The notes: generated by a model from the letters alone, not told the origin. Positions 4,249 through 10,871 are shown, numbered from the stretch's first letter. The stretch: 13,865 bases of DNA from Clostridiales bacterium (GCA_003343625.1 QAKV01000020.1:1-13865), one strand, 5' to 3'. Made by a program: numbers and translations.

Positions 4249-6642
4249 GTGGAAATCAGAATTTCGGTGAGGGGGCTTGTGGAATTTCTCCTCCGTTCAG
4301 GAGACATCGATAATCGAAAAAAGGTATCGCCGGAGGACGCCATGTCGGAAGGAAGCAGGATTCACCGGATGATCCAGCGCCGGATGGGATCCGGCTATCA
4401 TGCGGAAGTTTCCATGAAATATCGCTGCGATTTTGGAACCTACAGCCTTTTGGTGGAAGGGCGGGCGGACGGCGTTATGGACACCGACCCGGTTACTGTC
4501 GATGAGATCAAAGGGACCTATCGGGATCTGGGGCGGATGAAAGGGCCGGATCCGGTTCATCTGGCGCAGGCGAAATGCTACGCCTACTTCTATGCCCGGG
4601 ATAACGGGGAGAAGGAGATGAAAGTCCGGATGACCTACTGCAACCTGGATACGGAAGAGATCCGATACTTCGAATCGTTCTATACCGCAGCGGAATTGGA
4701 AGAGTGGTTTCTTGGGCTGATCCGGGAGTACCGGAAGTGGGCGGACGACGAGATCGCCTGGAAAAAGAAGCGACAGGAAACCATTCGCGGGATCGAATTC
4801 CCTTTCGAGTACAGGGAAGGGCAGAGGGAGCTGGTCACCCATGTCTACCATACGATCTGTCATCGGAAGAAACTGTTTCTGGAGGCGCCTACCGGGGTGG
4901 GAAAGACGATTTCCACCCTGTTTCCTTCCATCAAGGCGGTGGGAGAAAAGAAAGCGGATCGGATATTTTATCTGACGGCGAAAACTGTGACCGCAGCAGT
5001 GGCGGACGAAACATTTCGGCTGCTGAGGAACCGCGGGCTGCGCTTCCGGACGGTTATGCTGACGGCCAGGGATAAGATTTGCTTTCTGGAAGAGGCGGAG
5101 TGCAACCCGGAGGCCTGCCCCTATGCGAAAGGCCATTATGACAGGATCAATGGCGCGCTTTTCGATCTCCTGACTTCGGGGGAAAATTACTGCAGGGAAA
5201 AGATCGAAGCCTATGCGCGGAAACACCGGGTGTGCCCGTTCGAGCTGGGCCTGGATCTGAGCCTGTTTTCCGACGGGGTGATCTGCGATTACAATTACGT
5301 GTTCGATCCCCACGTCTATTTGCGCCGATTTTTCGGAGACGGAAGCCAGAAAGGAGAATGGATCTTTTTGGTAGACGAAGCGCATAACCTGCTGGAACGG
5401 GGACGGGAAATGTACAGCGCGGCGGTGTATAAAGAGGACTTTCTGGCACTGAAGCGGACGGTGAAAGCCTACGATATACGGATGGAAAAGCATTTGGAAA
5501 AGTGCAATCGGGAGCTTTTGATGCTGAAAAAGGAGTGCGACGGTTTTCGAATCGTGGAGGATATCGATCCCTTTATTCAGGCCCTGACCAGACTCTCGGG
5601 AGTGATGGAAGAATTTCTGGAGAACCACGAGGATAGTCCGGTGCGTCGGGAAGTGCTGGAGTTCTACTTCGAGGTATCCCATTTCCTCCAGATCTGGGAA
5701 CTGGTGGACGGAAAGTACGTGATCTATACCGAATTCGATGAAGAAGGGCGCTTCTTTTTAAAGCTCTTCAATGTGGATCCTTCCGAGAATCTGCGAGCCT
5801 GTATGGACCGGGGAGTCAGCAGCATCCTGTTCTCCGCGACTTTTTTGCCCATCCAGTATTATAAGAAGCTGCTGGGCGGGCAGGAGCAGGACTATGAAGT
5901 CTATGCGAAATCGGTATTCGATCCGGAAAGGAAGGCCCTCTTTCTATCCGAGGACGTCACCAGCAAGTACTCCAGGAGATCGGAATCGGAATATGCCAAT
6001 ATCGCATGCTACATCCACCAAATCGTGGCAAGAAGGCATGGAAATTACATGGTTTTCTTCCCTTCCTATTCCTTCCTGCGCAGCGTCTGCGGGAAATATC
6101 AGGAAACTTATGCGGATCTGGACGGCGTGGAATGCCTGGTTCAGGAAGAGCACATGAACGAAGAAAAGAGGGAGACCTTTTTGAAACGGTTCGAGGGGAA
6201 TGCGGAATGCGAGCTGTCGAACGTCATCCATATGGAAATAGAAGTGGAGGAAGAGAGCAGTCTGGTTGGCTTCTGCGTGCTGGGAGGCATTTTTTCGGAA
6301 GGGATTGATTTGAAAAACGACAGGCTGATCGGCGTGATCATCGTGGGAACCGGACTGCCGCAAATCTGTACCGAAAGGGAGATTTTGAAGCAGTATTTCA
6401 AAAGGGACGGCGAAGACGGTTTCGATTTCGCCTATCGCTATCCGGGGATGAACAAGGTGCTGCAGGCTGCAGGGAGGGTGATCCGCACCGCCGAAGATGT
6501 GGGGATTGTAGCTCTGCTGGACGAGCGCTTTCTGCAGCGCTCCTACCAGCGGCTTTTCCCGCGCGAATGGGAGAGATTTGAGATCGTCAATGCCGGAACC
6601 GTGGCGAGTCGGGTGGAAAAATTCTGGAATGACTGGCTGTGA
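4249..6642 (+). CDS. XPD/DinG-like DNA helicase fused to an N-terminal Cas4-like PD-(D/E)XK nuclease domain
   Basis: This 797-residue protein is a predicted superfamily 2 5'-3' DNA helicase. Residues 1-170 carry PD-(D/E)XK nuclease signatures: GRADG with D74, DEIK with D85/E86 and K88, and QAKCY with Q107 and Y111, as in Cas4/RecB-type domains. The helicase core has Walker A APTGVGKT (213-220), the DEAH box at 376-379 and motif VI QAAGRVIR (739-746). Cysteines 278, 285, 290, 315 and 329 lie where XPD-family helicases hold a [4Fe-4S] cluster; CPFE at 329 resembles the CPYF of XPD. GTG 4249 is chosen because GGAGG (4239-4243) stands five bases before it. The in-frame ATG at 4237 overlaps this site, and a TTG at 4186 would translate the repeat. 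It likely acts in DNA repair or replication restart. Such fusions are known in Clostridia. Confidence 0.87.
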   Translation: MEIRISVRGLVEFLLRSGDIDNRKKVSPEDAMSEGSRIHRMIQRRMGSGYHAEVSMKYRCDFGTYSLLVEGRADGVMDTDPVTVDEIKGTYRDLGRMKGPDPVHLAQAKCYAYFYARDNGEKEMKVRMTYCNLDTEEIRYFESFYTAAELEEWFLGLIREYRKWADDEIAWKKKRQETIRGIEFPFEYREGQRELVTHVYHTICHRKKLFLEAPTGVGKTISTLFPSIKAVGEKKADRIFYLTAKTVTAAVADETFRLLRNRGLRFRTVMLTARDKICFLEEAECNPEACPYAKGHYDRINGALFDLLTSGENYCREKIEAYARKHRVCPFELGLDLSLFSDGVICDYNYVFDPHVYLRRFFGDGSQKGEWIFLVDEAHNLLERGREMYSAAVYKEDFLALKRTVKAYDIRMEKHLEKCNRELLMLKKECDGFRIVEDIDPFIQALTRLSGVMEEFLENHEDSPVRREVLEFYFEVSHFLQIWELVDGKYVIYTEFDEEGRFFLKLFNVDPSENLRACMDRGVSSILFSATFLPIQYYKKLLGGQEQDYEVYAKSVFDPERKALFLSEDVTSKYSRRSESEYANIACYIHQIVARRHGNYMVFFPSYSFLRSVCGKYQETYADLDGVECLVQEEHMNEEKRETFLKRFEGNAECELSNVIHMEIEVEEESSLVGFCVLGGIFSEGIDLKNDRLIGVIIVGTGLPQICTEREILKQYFKRDGEDGFDFAYRYPGMNKVLQAAGRVIRTAEDVGIVALLDERFLQRSYQRLFPREWERFEIVNAGTVASRVEKFWNDWL

Positions 6643-6673
6643 GTCCGGAGGAGGCCGATGCAGGGCGGTCGCG

Positions 6674-7561
6674 TTATCGAGCGGACTGCCGGCCTGCCCG
6701 AAACCAGGCGATTTCCCTTCGGTAGGGCGGCAGCATTTTGCCCGGATTTTCCGGATCCGGATACCATGGCGTTTCCAGAATATGCGGAACATGGGAAAAT
6801 TCAGGAAGGTGAACCAGATAGTTGAGCGGTTCGAATCCGATTTTACCTTCCCCGATATCGGCGTGGCGATCTTTCGCTGCGCCCTTTTCGTTTTTGCTGT
6901 CGTTGATGTGAAAGACCGCGATCTGATCCAGACCCAGGATCCGGTCGAACTGCGAGAGCACTTTGTCAGGATTTTGAGCGATATCATAGCCCGCATCGTG
7001 GGTGTGGCAGGTATCGAAGCAGATCCGAAGGCGATGGTTTTGAGAAACGCCGTCATAAATGGCAGCCAGCTCCTCGAAGCTGCGCCCGAGCTCTGAACCC
7101 TTGCCGCTCATGGTTTCCAGCGCGATGGAAACATTCCTGCTTTGACTCAGCACTTCATCGAGCCCGCGGATCACGCTTTTGAGCCCCTCCTTTGCGCCGG
7201 CGCCCACATGGGAACCCGGGTGCAGGATGAGAAGTTCGCTGCCCATCCGTCGCGTCCGCTCCATTTCATCGATGAGAAACCGAACCGATGCTCCATAAGT
7301 TTCCGGCTTGACCGTATTGGCCAGATTGATGAGATAAGGGGCGTGAACCACAAAATCCTCCATACCGTTTTCTTCCATCAGGCGTTGTGCCTGAGGAATG
7401 CGCAGCTCTTCGACCGGTTTGCGCCGTGTATTCTGAGGGGCTCCGGTGTAGAGCATAAACGTATTGGCCCCGTAGGAGAGCGCTTCCCTGACGGATCCTT
7501 CCATCATATCTTTTCCGCGCATGCTCACGTGGGAGCCGATAATCAACTGACTGGATTCCAT
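6674..7561 (-). CDS. nfo: Endonuclease IV (deoxyribonuclease IV, AP endonuclease)
   Basis: This 295-residue enzyme cuts DNA 5' to abasic sites in base excision repair. All nine zinc ligands of the family can be placed: H73, H114 (LHPGSH), E149 (LETMSG), D183 and H186 (FDTCH), H218 (FHINDS), D231 and H233 (DRHADIG) and E263 (LETPW). Length is normal for bacterial Nfo. ATG 7561 is chosen because GGAGG stands eight bases upstream on this strand; a longer in-frame start at 7594 lies inside the predicted promoter. It is convergent with the helicase gene, whose stop is only 31 bases away, and I see no terminator hairpin between them. No LexA-like box is present in its promoter. Confidence 0.96.
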   Translation of the reverse strand: MESSQLIIGSHVSMRGKDMMEGSVREALSYGANTFMLYTGAPQNTRRKPVEELRIPQAQRLMEENGMEDFVVHAPYLINLANTVKPETYGASVRFLIDEMERTRRMGSELLILHPGSHVGAGAKEGLKSVIRGLDEVLSQSRNVSIALETMSGKGSELGRSFEELAAIYDGVSQNHRLRICFDTCHTHDAGYDIAQNPDKVLSQFDRILGLDQIAVFHINDSKNEKGAAKDRHADIGEGKIGFEPLNYLVHLPEFSHVPHILETPWYPDPENPGKMLPPYRREIAWFRAGRQSAR

Positions 7562-7592
7562 GCTGAGTTCCTCCTTCTGATTCCGGTATCCC

Positions 7593-7620
7593 ATTGTACC
7601 ACAGGAAGGGAAAAAAGCAA
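7593..7620 (-). promoter_or_regulatory. Promoter of nfo
   Basis: Read on the - strand: -35 box TTGCTT (7620-7615), a 16-base spacer, and -10 box TACAAT (7598-7593) preceded by TGG, an extended -10. Transcription would begin about 25-30 bases before the nfo start codon. Confidence 0.6.
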
Positions 7621-7711
7621 AGCGCGGGGCGGAAGATGCAGAAAGAGGCAGTCAACATAATTCTGAAGCAAAAAAAAGGAAAAAAGGAGGAGATTGACGG
7701 AGAAACAAAAA

Positions 7712-7738
7712 ATGACACAAATGTCATCGAAAATGACA
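7712..7738. promoter_or_regulatory. Operator-like palindrome with a third half-site
   Basis: ATGACA (7712-7717), CAAA, then TGTCAT (7722-7727) form a perfect inverted repeat. A further ATGACA stands at 7733-7738, 21 bases (two helical turns) from the first. It lies between the divergent nfo and glucosidase genes, about 115 bases behind the nfo promoter. The binding protein is unknown. Confidence 0.4.
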
Positions 7739-7739
7739 T

Positions 7740-7847
7740 TGTGGAAAACCGTATATGACGGATAAGTATGTGGATAAATATGTGGAAAATGGGGATTTGT
7801 CAGACAATTCGTAGAAGAGATGGAGAAAATAGGGAAAGTTATCCACA
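7740..7847. promoter_or_regulatory. Cluster of DnaA-box sequences in an AT-rich gap
   Basis: Two perfect DnaA boxes are present, TGTGGATAA (7769-7777) and its reverse complement TTATCCACA (7839-7847), facing each other. Two single-mismatch copies, TGTGGAAAA, lie at 7740-7748 and 7781-7789. The middle copies belong to a 12-base tandem unit, GGATAAGTATGT then GGATAAATATGT (7760-7783), like an iteron. There is no dnaA, dnaN or rpmH nearby, so this is more likely a DnaA-binding cluster (titration or transcription control) than the main origin. Confidence 0.5.
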
Positions 7848-7910
7848 TTTTTGGAGAATGGCCGATTTTTCGGACAAAAACTCATTTGGTCAATCAATTT
7901 ATGTTACCCG

Positions 7911-7939
7911 TTGAGCCTGATGCGAAAAGATGGTAAAAT
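7911..7939 (+). promoter_or_regulatory. Promoter of the GH13 glucosidase gene
   Basis: The -35 box TTGAGC (7911-7916), a 17-base spacer and the -10 box TAAAAT (7934-7939), preceded by TGG as an extended -10, give a good sigma-A type promoter. AGGAGG (7961-7966) then precedes the start codon by eight bases. Confidence 0.7.
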
Positions 7940-7974
7940 AGAATATCCGAATAATCCGGAAGGAGGATATTGCC

Positions 7975-9285
7975 ATGTGGGCATGTGAAAGCGTTTTTTA
8001 TCAGATTTATCCGTTGGGATTTTGTGGGGCACCCTTCGAAAACGATGGGAAACTCGAGCACCGCATTTTGAAGGTAAACGACTGGATTCCCCATATCAAA
8101 AAACTGGGGGCGAATGCGATCTATTTTTCGCCGCTGTTCGAGTCAGACACTCACGGATACAATACCAGAGATTATAGAAAAGTGGATTGCAGACTGGGCA
8201 CTGATGAGGATTTTGCACAGGTCTGCGAAAATTTGCATAAAGAAGGCATCCGCGTTGTGCTGGACGGCGTGTTTAATCATGCCGGAAGGGGCTTTTTCGC
8301 CTTTCAGGACGTGGTGAAAAACAGGGAGCGTTCTCCCTATCTCAACTGGTTTCACATCGATCTGGGAGGAAACTCCAATTATAATGACGGGCTCTGGTAT
8401 GAGGGCTGGGAAGGCAACTATGATCTGGTGAAATTGAATCTGCAGAACGAAGAAGTGATTCGCTATCTTCTGGACAGCGTGGCATACTGGATCGATGCTT
8501 TCGATATCGACGGTTTGCGTTTGGATGTGGCTTATTGCCTGGATGAGAATTTCGTGCGCCGTCTGCGCCGTTTCTGCGATGAGAAAAAGAGGGATTTTTT
8601 CTTGGTGGGAGAGATGCTGCATGGGGATTACAAGCGGCTGGTCAACGATGAGATGCTGCACTCCGCGACCAATTACGAGTGTTATAAGGGGCTGTATTCC
8701 AGCTTCAACAGCATGAATATGTTCGAAATTGTCCACTCTCTGTTGCGTCAGTTCGGGCCGGAAAATTGGACGCTTTATAAAGGCAAACACCTGTTGTCTT
8801 TTGTGGACAACCACGATGTGACGCGGATCGCCAGCAACCTGACGAACGAAAAACATCTTCCCCTGATCTATGCGCTCATGTTCGGAATGCCCGGAATCCC
8901 ATGCGTCTACTATGGGAGCGAATGGGGGGCAAAAGCGCATAAGAACGAAGGGGATCCGGCTTTGCGGGCCTGCTTCGAAGAACCCGTGGAAAACGATCTG
9001 ACGGAGTGGATCGGGAAGCTGGCCGCGGCCAAAAAGAATTCTCATGCACTCAATTACGGTGGATTTCGTTCCGTGGTCCTCACCAACAGACAGTGCATTT
9101 TCGAACGGGCAGCGGACGGAGAACGGGTTTTGGTGGCGATTAACGCGGACGGAGAACCGTTTACCGCGCATTTCGATGCGGGATGCGGACAGGCAGTTGA
9201 CCTGATCACCGGCGAAGTCCATGATTTCGGGGGCGGAAGCCAGCTGCCCGCCTATAGCGCGTTTTACTGGAAGTGCGAGCGTTGA
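7975..9285 (+). CDS. GH13 alpha-amylase family enzyme (cyclomaltodextrinase/alpha-glucosidase type)
   Basis: This 436-residue glycoside hydrolase of family 13 cleaves or transfers alpha-glucosidic bonds in maltodextrins. The conserved regions are DGVFNH (97-102), GLRLDVA with nucleophile D184, GEML with acid/base E213, and FVDNHD with transition-state stabiliser D281. It starts directly in the catalytic barrel (ESVFYQIYPLGF). It therefore lacks the N-terminal domain of dimeric cyclomaltodextrinases and neopullulanases. No signal peptide is present, so it probably degrades imported oligosaccharides in the cytoplasm. It is monocistronic: the next gene is convergent, with a 23-base gap. A CcpA-like site covers codons 4-9. 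Substrate specificity cannot be read from sequence alone. Confidence 0.92.
   Translation: MWACESVFYQIYPLGFCGAPFENDGKLEHRILKVNDWIPHIKKLGANAIYFSPLFESDTHGYNTRDYRKVDCRLGTDEDFAQVCENLHKEGIRVVLDGVFNHAGRGFFAFQDVVKNRERSPYLNWFHIDLGGNSNYNDGLWYEGWEGNYDLVKLNLQNEEVIRYLLDSVAYWIDAFDIDGLRLDVAYCLDENFVRRLRRFCDEKKRDFFLVGEMLHGDYKRLVNDEMLHSATNYECYKGLYSSFNSMNMFEIVHSLLRQFGPENWTLYKGKHLLSFVDNHDVTRIASNLTNEKHLPLIYALMFGMPGIPCVYYGSEWGAKAHKNEGDPALRACFEEPVENDLTEWIGKLAAAKKNSHALNYGGFRSVVLTNRQCIFERAADGERVLVAINADGEPFTAHFDAGCGQAVDLITGEVHDFGGGSQLPAYSAFYWKCER
7986..7999 (+). promoter_or_regulatory. Possible cre (CcpA) site inside the first codons of the GH13 gene
   Basis: TGAAAGCGTTTTTT matches 12 of 14 positions of the catabolite response consensus TGWAANCGNTNWCA; the last two bases differ. 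It lies 11 bases into the coding region. Intragenic cre sites act as roadblocks in Firmicutes, and a maltodextrin enzyme is a fitting target. Confidence 0.4.
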
Positions 9286-9308
9286 GGAGCAGAGGAAAAG
9301 ACGTACGC

Positions 9309-10064
9309 CTATTTTGCAGCGCGATCCAGAAGGGCGCGAACCGCCCGCACATTTTCCGGATCGGTTTGCCAGAGTTCATATTCGCTTAAGCCTGGAAGCC
9401 CCATGGATACTGCTGGATTCCGATAGGCCATACCGCTGTTTAGCACGCGTTTTCCGGACATGTGAAATGCGGTCAGGTCGGTCTGTTCGAGCAGGATTTC
9501 CACCGCATGGGAGTTGATGCCGGCGCCTGCCAGGATGGTCAGGTCTTTCCCGGCAGCGCCGGTGAGTTCTTTCATGCGTTCGATCCCTTCCAGGCAGGAG
9601 GGGGACTGCCCGGAAGTGAGGATTGTGTTCACTCCCAGGCTGCGCGCCTGATCCAGAGCTTCAAAGGGATCTTTGCACATGTCGAAAGCCCTGTGCAGGG
9701 TCACGGACATGTCGCCGGCCCGATCTATAAATCGTTTCATCTGTTCTGCGTTCAGAGAGCCGTCCGGCAGCAGGCTGCCGATGACCACGCCATCAGCCCC
9801 GGCGGCCCGAAAGTTTGAAATTTCCTCGCAGATCAGATCTGCCTCCAGAGAAGAATAGAGGAAATCTCCGAAACGGGGACGGATCAGGACGTGGATGCGG
9901 ATATCCACCGTGCGGCGGATTTGCTCGAACAGGGCGAGGGTTGGCGTGGTGCCGCCGATGACCAGGTTGGCGCACAGCTCCAGGCGGTCTGCGCCGCCTT
10001 CCTTCGCACAGATGGCGGACTGCGTGGAATCCACGCAGCATTCCAGAGTATATTTGTTTTCCAT
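9309..10064 (-). CDS. cutC: CutC family copper homeostasis protein
   Basis: This 251-residue TIM-barrel protein belongs to the CutC family. Diagnostic segments are GGADRLELCANL (23-34), GGTTPT (37-42), IRPRFGDFLYS (61-71), DGVVIGSLLPDG (91-102), and TLHRAFDM and LTSGQ further on. CutC is annotated as cytoplasmic and linked to copper tolerance, though its biochemical role is unsettled. ATG 10064 is chosen because GGAGG ends five bases upstream; a GTG at 10070 overlaps that site. Its stop faces the GH13 stop at 23 bases. It has its own - strand promoter. No other copper gene is in the window, so the copper role rests on family name only. Confidence 0.93.
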   Translation of the reverse strand: MENKYTLECCVDSTQSAICAKEGGADRLELCANLVIGGTTPTLALFEQIRRTVDIRIHVLIRPRFGDFLYSSLEADLICEEISNFRAAGADGVVIGSLLPDGSLNAEQMKRFIDRAGDMSVTLHRAFDMCKDPFEALDQARSLGVNTILTSGQSPSCLEGIERMKELTGAAGKDLTILAGAGINSHAVEILLEQTDLTAFHMSGKRVLNSGMAYRNPAVSMGLPGLSEYELWQTDPENVRAVRALLDRAAK

Positions 10065-10090
10065 AGGCACCTCCTTGAAAAGTTATTTCT

Positions 10091-10120
10091 ATTGTAACGG
10101 ATGGTAGCTTGCGGGGACAA
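10091..10120 (-). promoter_or_regulatory. Promoter of cutC
   Basis: On the - strand, -35 box TTGTCC (10120-10115), an 18-base spacer and -10 box TACAAT (10096-10091). Tandem 11-base repeats at 10162-10183 lie about 42 bases upstream of this -35 box. Confidence 0.55.
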
Positions 10121-10161
10121 GGGGCTCATGCGAAATTCCGCGAAATGTAAGAGAAAAGCAA

Positions 10162-10183
10162 GAAATGTGAATGAAATGTGAAC
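10162..10183. promoter_or_regulatory. Tandem 11-base direct repeat, PhoB/OmpR-type box
   Basis: GAAATGTGAAT and GAAATGTGAAC stand head to tail; a third partial GAAATGT is at 10142. On the - strand this reads TTCACA-N5-TTCACA, the 11-base spacing used by OmpR/PhoB-family response regulators. It lies between the divergent cutC and lipoprotein promoters and could control either. The regulator is unknown. Confidence 0.4.
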
Positions 10184-10230
10184 AAAAGTTTAGGAAATTC
10201 ATAAAAAGTTTAAAGAAAATATAAAAACTA

Positions 10231-10259
10231 TTTACAAATGGAAGGAAACATGCTATTCT
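10231..10259 (+). promoter_or_regulatory. Promoter of the repeat lipoprotein gene
   Basis: -35 box TTTACA (10231-10236), a 17-base spacer and -10 box TATTCT (10254-10259), preceded by TGC as an extended -10. The upstream 50 bases are rich in A/T runs (two AAAAGTTTA copies), which may act as an UP element. Confidence 0.7.
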
Positions 10260-10267
10260 CATTCTCG

Positions 10268-10319
10268 TACTAAGGAACCGAATTTCAATGCGATAACAGT
10301 TGAGGTTCCGTATTTAGTA
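10268..10319 (+). other. 5' leader hairpin of the lipoprotein mRNA
   Basis: TACTAA (10268-10273) pairs with TTAGTA (10314-10319) and GGAACC (10274-10279) with GGTTCC (10304-10309). This gives a 12-pair stem with a four-base bulge and a 24-base loop. It starts at about the predicted transcription start and ends just before AGGAGGAG. It may stabilise the mRNA or expose the ribosome binding site. Confidence 0.5.
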
Positions 10320-10333
10320 GGAGGAGAATCATT

Positions 10334-10678
10334 ATGAAGAAAAATCTGGTAGCAGTATTAACAGCAGTAGTTATGACAGCATCTCTGGTAGCTTGCGGCA
10401 ACGCAGCAAGCGAAGAGACCACCGCAGCTACAGTTGAAGCGACTGTAGAAGAAAGCGCAGTGGCGGAAACCGTTGAGGAGAGCACCGTAGCGGAAACCGT
10501 TGAGGAGAGCACCGTAGAGGCGACCACAGAGGAAGCTACGACTGAGGAAGCGACCACGGAAGAAGCTGCAACTGAGGAAGCTACGACCGAGGAAGCGACC
10601 ACGGAAGAAGCTACAACTGAAGAGGCGACCACAGAGGAAGCTACGACCGAGTCTGCAACTGAGACCGCTGCTGAATAA
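10334..10678 (+). CDS. Small lipoprotein with an acidic Glu/Thr/Ala tandem-repeat tail
   Basis: This 114-residue protein opens with a signal peptide (MKKN, hydrophobic residues 5-16) and the lipobox LVAC with lipidated Cys21. It should be anchored in the outer leaflet of the cytoplasmic membrane. The rest is low complexity: two copies of a nine-residue unit VAETVEEST (43-60), then nine pentapeptides of the form EEATT (61-105). The tail is strongly acidic, has no aromatic residues and looks disordered, suiting a spacer or cell-wall stalk. It has its own promoter, a leader hairpin, AGGAGG and a terminator, so it is a genuine monocistronic gene. No enzymatic domain is seen and the function is unknown. 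The repeat number may vary between strains. Confidence 0.8.
   Translation: MKKNLVAVLTAVVMTASLVACGNAASEETTAATVEATVEESAVAETVEESTVAETVEESTVEATTEEATTEEATTEEAATEEATTEEATTEEATTEEATTEEATTESATETAAE
10514..10648 (+). repeat. Tandem 15-base coding repeat with a 45-base higher-order unit
   Basis: Nine 15-base units code for the EEATT pentapeptides. Units 2-4 (10529-10573) and 5-7 (10574-10618) form a 45-base duplication with only two differences. A further 26-base segment is identical at 10518-10543 and 10623-10648. Just before it, a 27-base unit (10460-10486 and 10487-10513) is also duplicated with one difference. The array is likely to vary in length. Confidence 0.85.
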
Positions 10679-10716
10679 TCAGCCGGTTTTCGGTACGCGC
10701 GACGGAAGCGTGCATG

Positions 10717-10756
10717 AAGCGCCCCGGGGACGATAATCGTCCAGGGGCGTTTTTTT
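10717..10756 (+). terminator. Intrinsic terminator of the lipoprotein gene
   Basis: CGCCCC (10720-10725) pairs with GGGGCG (10744-10749), and inside it GGACG (10728-10732) pairs with CGTCC (10738-10742). The stem runs into T7 (10750-10756). Those T residues are also the left arm of palindromic repeat copy B. Confidence 0.88.
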
Positions 10757-10803
10757 ATACGATAGGAAATTTCATTTCCTATCGTATAAAAAAAGACGCT
10801 CCG
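10750..10803 (+). repeat. Palindromic repeat, copy B
   Basis: A 20-pair perfect hairpin (10750-10769 with 10775-10794) has the loop TTTCA and ends in GACGCTCCG. It matches copy A (4181-4234) at 51 of 54 positions. As in copy A it begins in the T tract of the preceding terminator. It continues into a GC-rich nested hairpin absent from copy A. Confidence 0.85.
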
Positions 10804-10811
10804 CTGAGGAT

Positions 10812-10871
10812 GCGCACTCGCGCGAAAAGTAGAGTGTTGCCTGACGGCAACCGCGCTCGGCGCGAGTGTGC
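10812..10871 (+). other. Nested GC-rich hairpin downstream of repeat copy B
   Basis: GCGCACTCGCGC (10812-10823) pairs with 10860-10871 over 12 pairs (one G-T). Inside, GTTGCC (10836-10841) pairs with GGCAAC (10846-10851) around TGAC. The nine-base GGCAACCGC of this region recurs at 10938-10946, next to a further GCAAGC/GCTTGC hairpin. I see no credible gene from 10679 to 11033; this 355-base stretch holds the terminator, repeat B, this structure and the next promoter. Confidence 0.55.

Noticed and set aside
4249..4760. Cas4-like domain as a sign of a CRISPR system
   Set aside because: The domain is fused to a helicase, no cas1/cas2 or repeat-spacer array is present, and such fusions occur outside CRISPR loci.
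4297..5682. A long - strand reading frame of 461 codons
   Set aside because: It lies opposite the helicase-nuclease gene with all its motifs. It has no recognisable domain.
7600..7970. Chromosomal replication origin (oriC)
   Set aside because: DnaA boxes are present, but dnaA, dnaN, rpmH or gyr genes are not nearby and both flanking genes have ordinary promoters. Kept only as a DnaA-binding cluster.
10514..10648. CRISPR-like regular repeats
   Set aside because: Units are contiguous, in frame, without spacers, and code for a peptide repeat in a lipoprotein.
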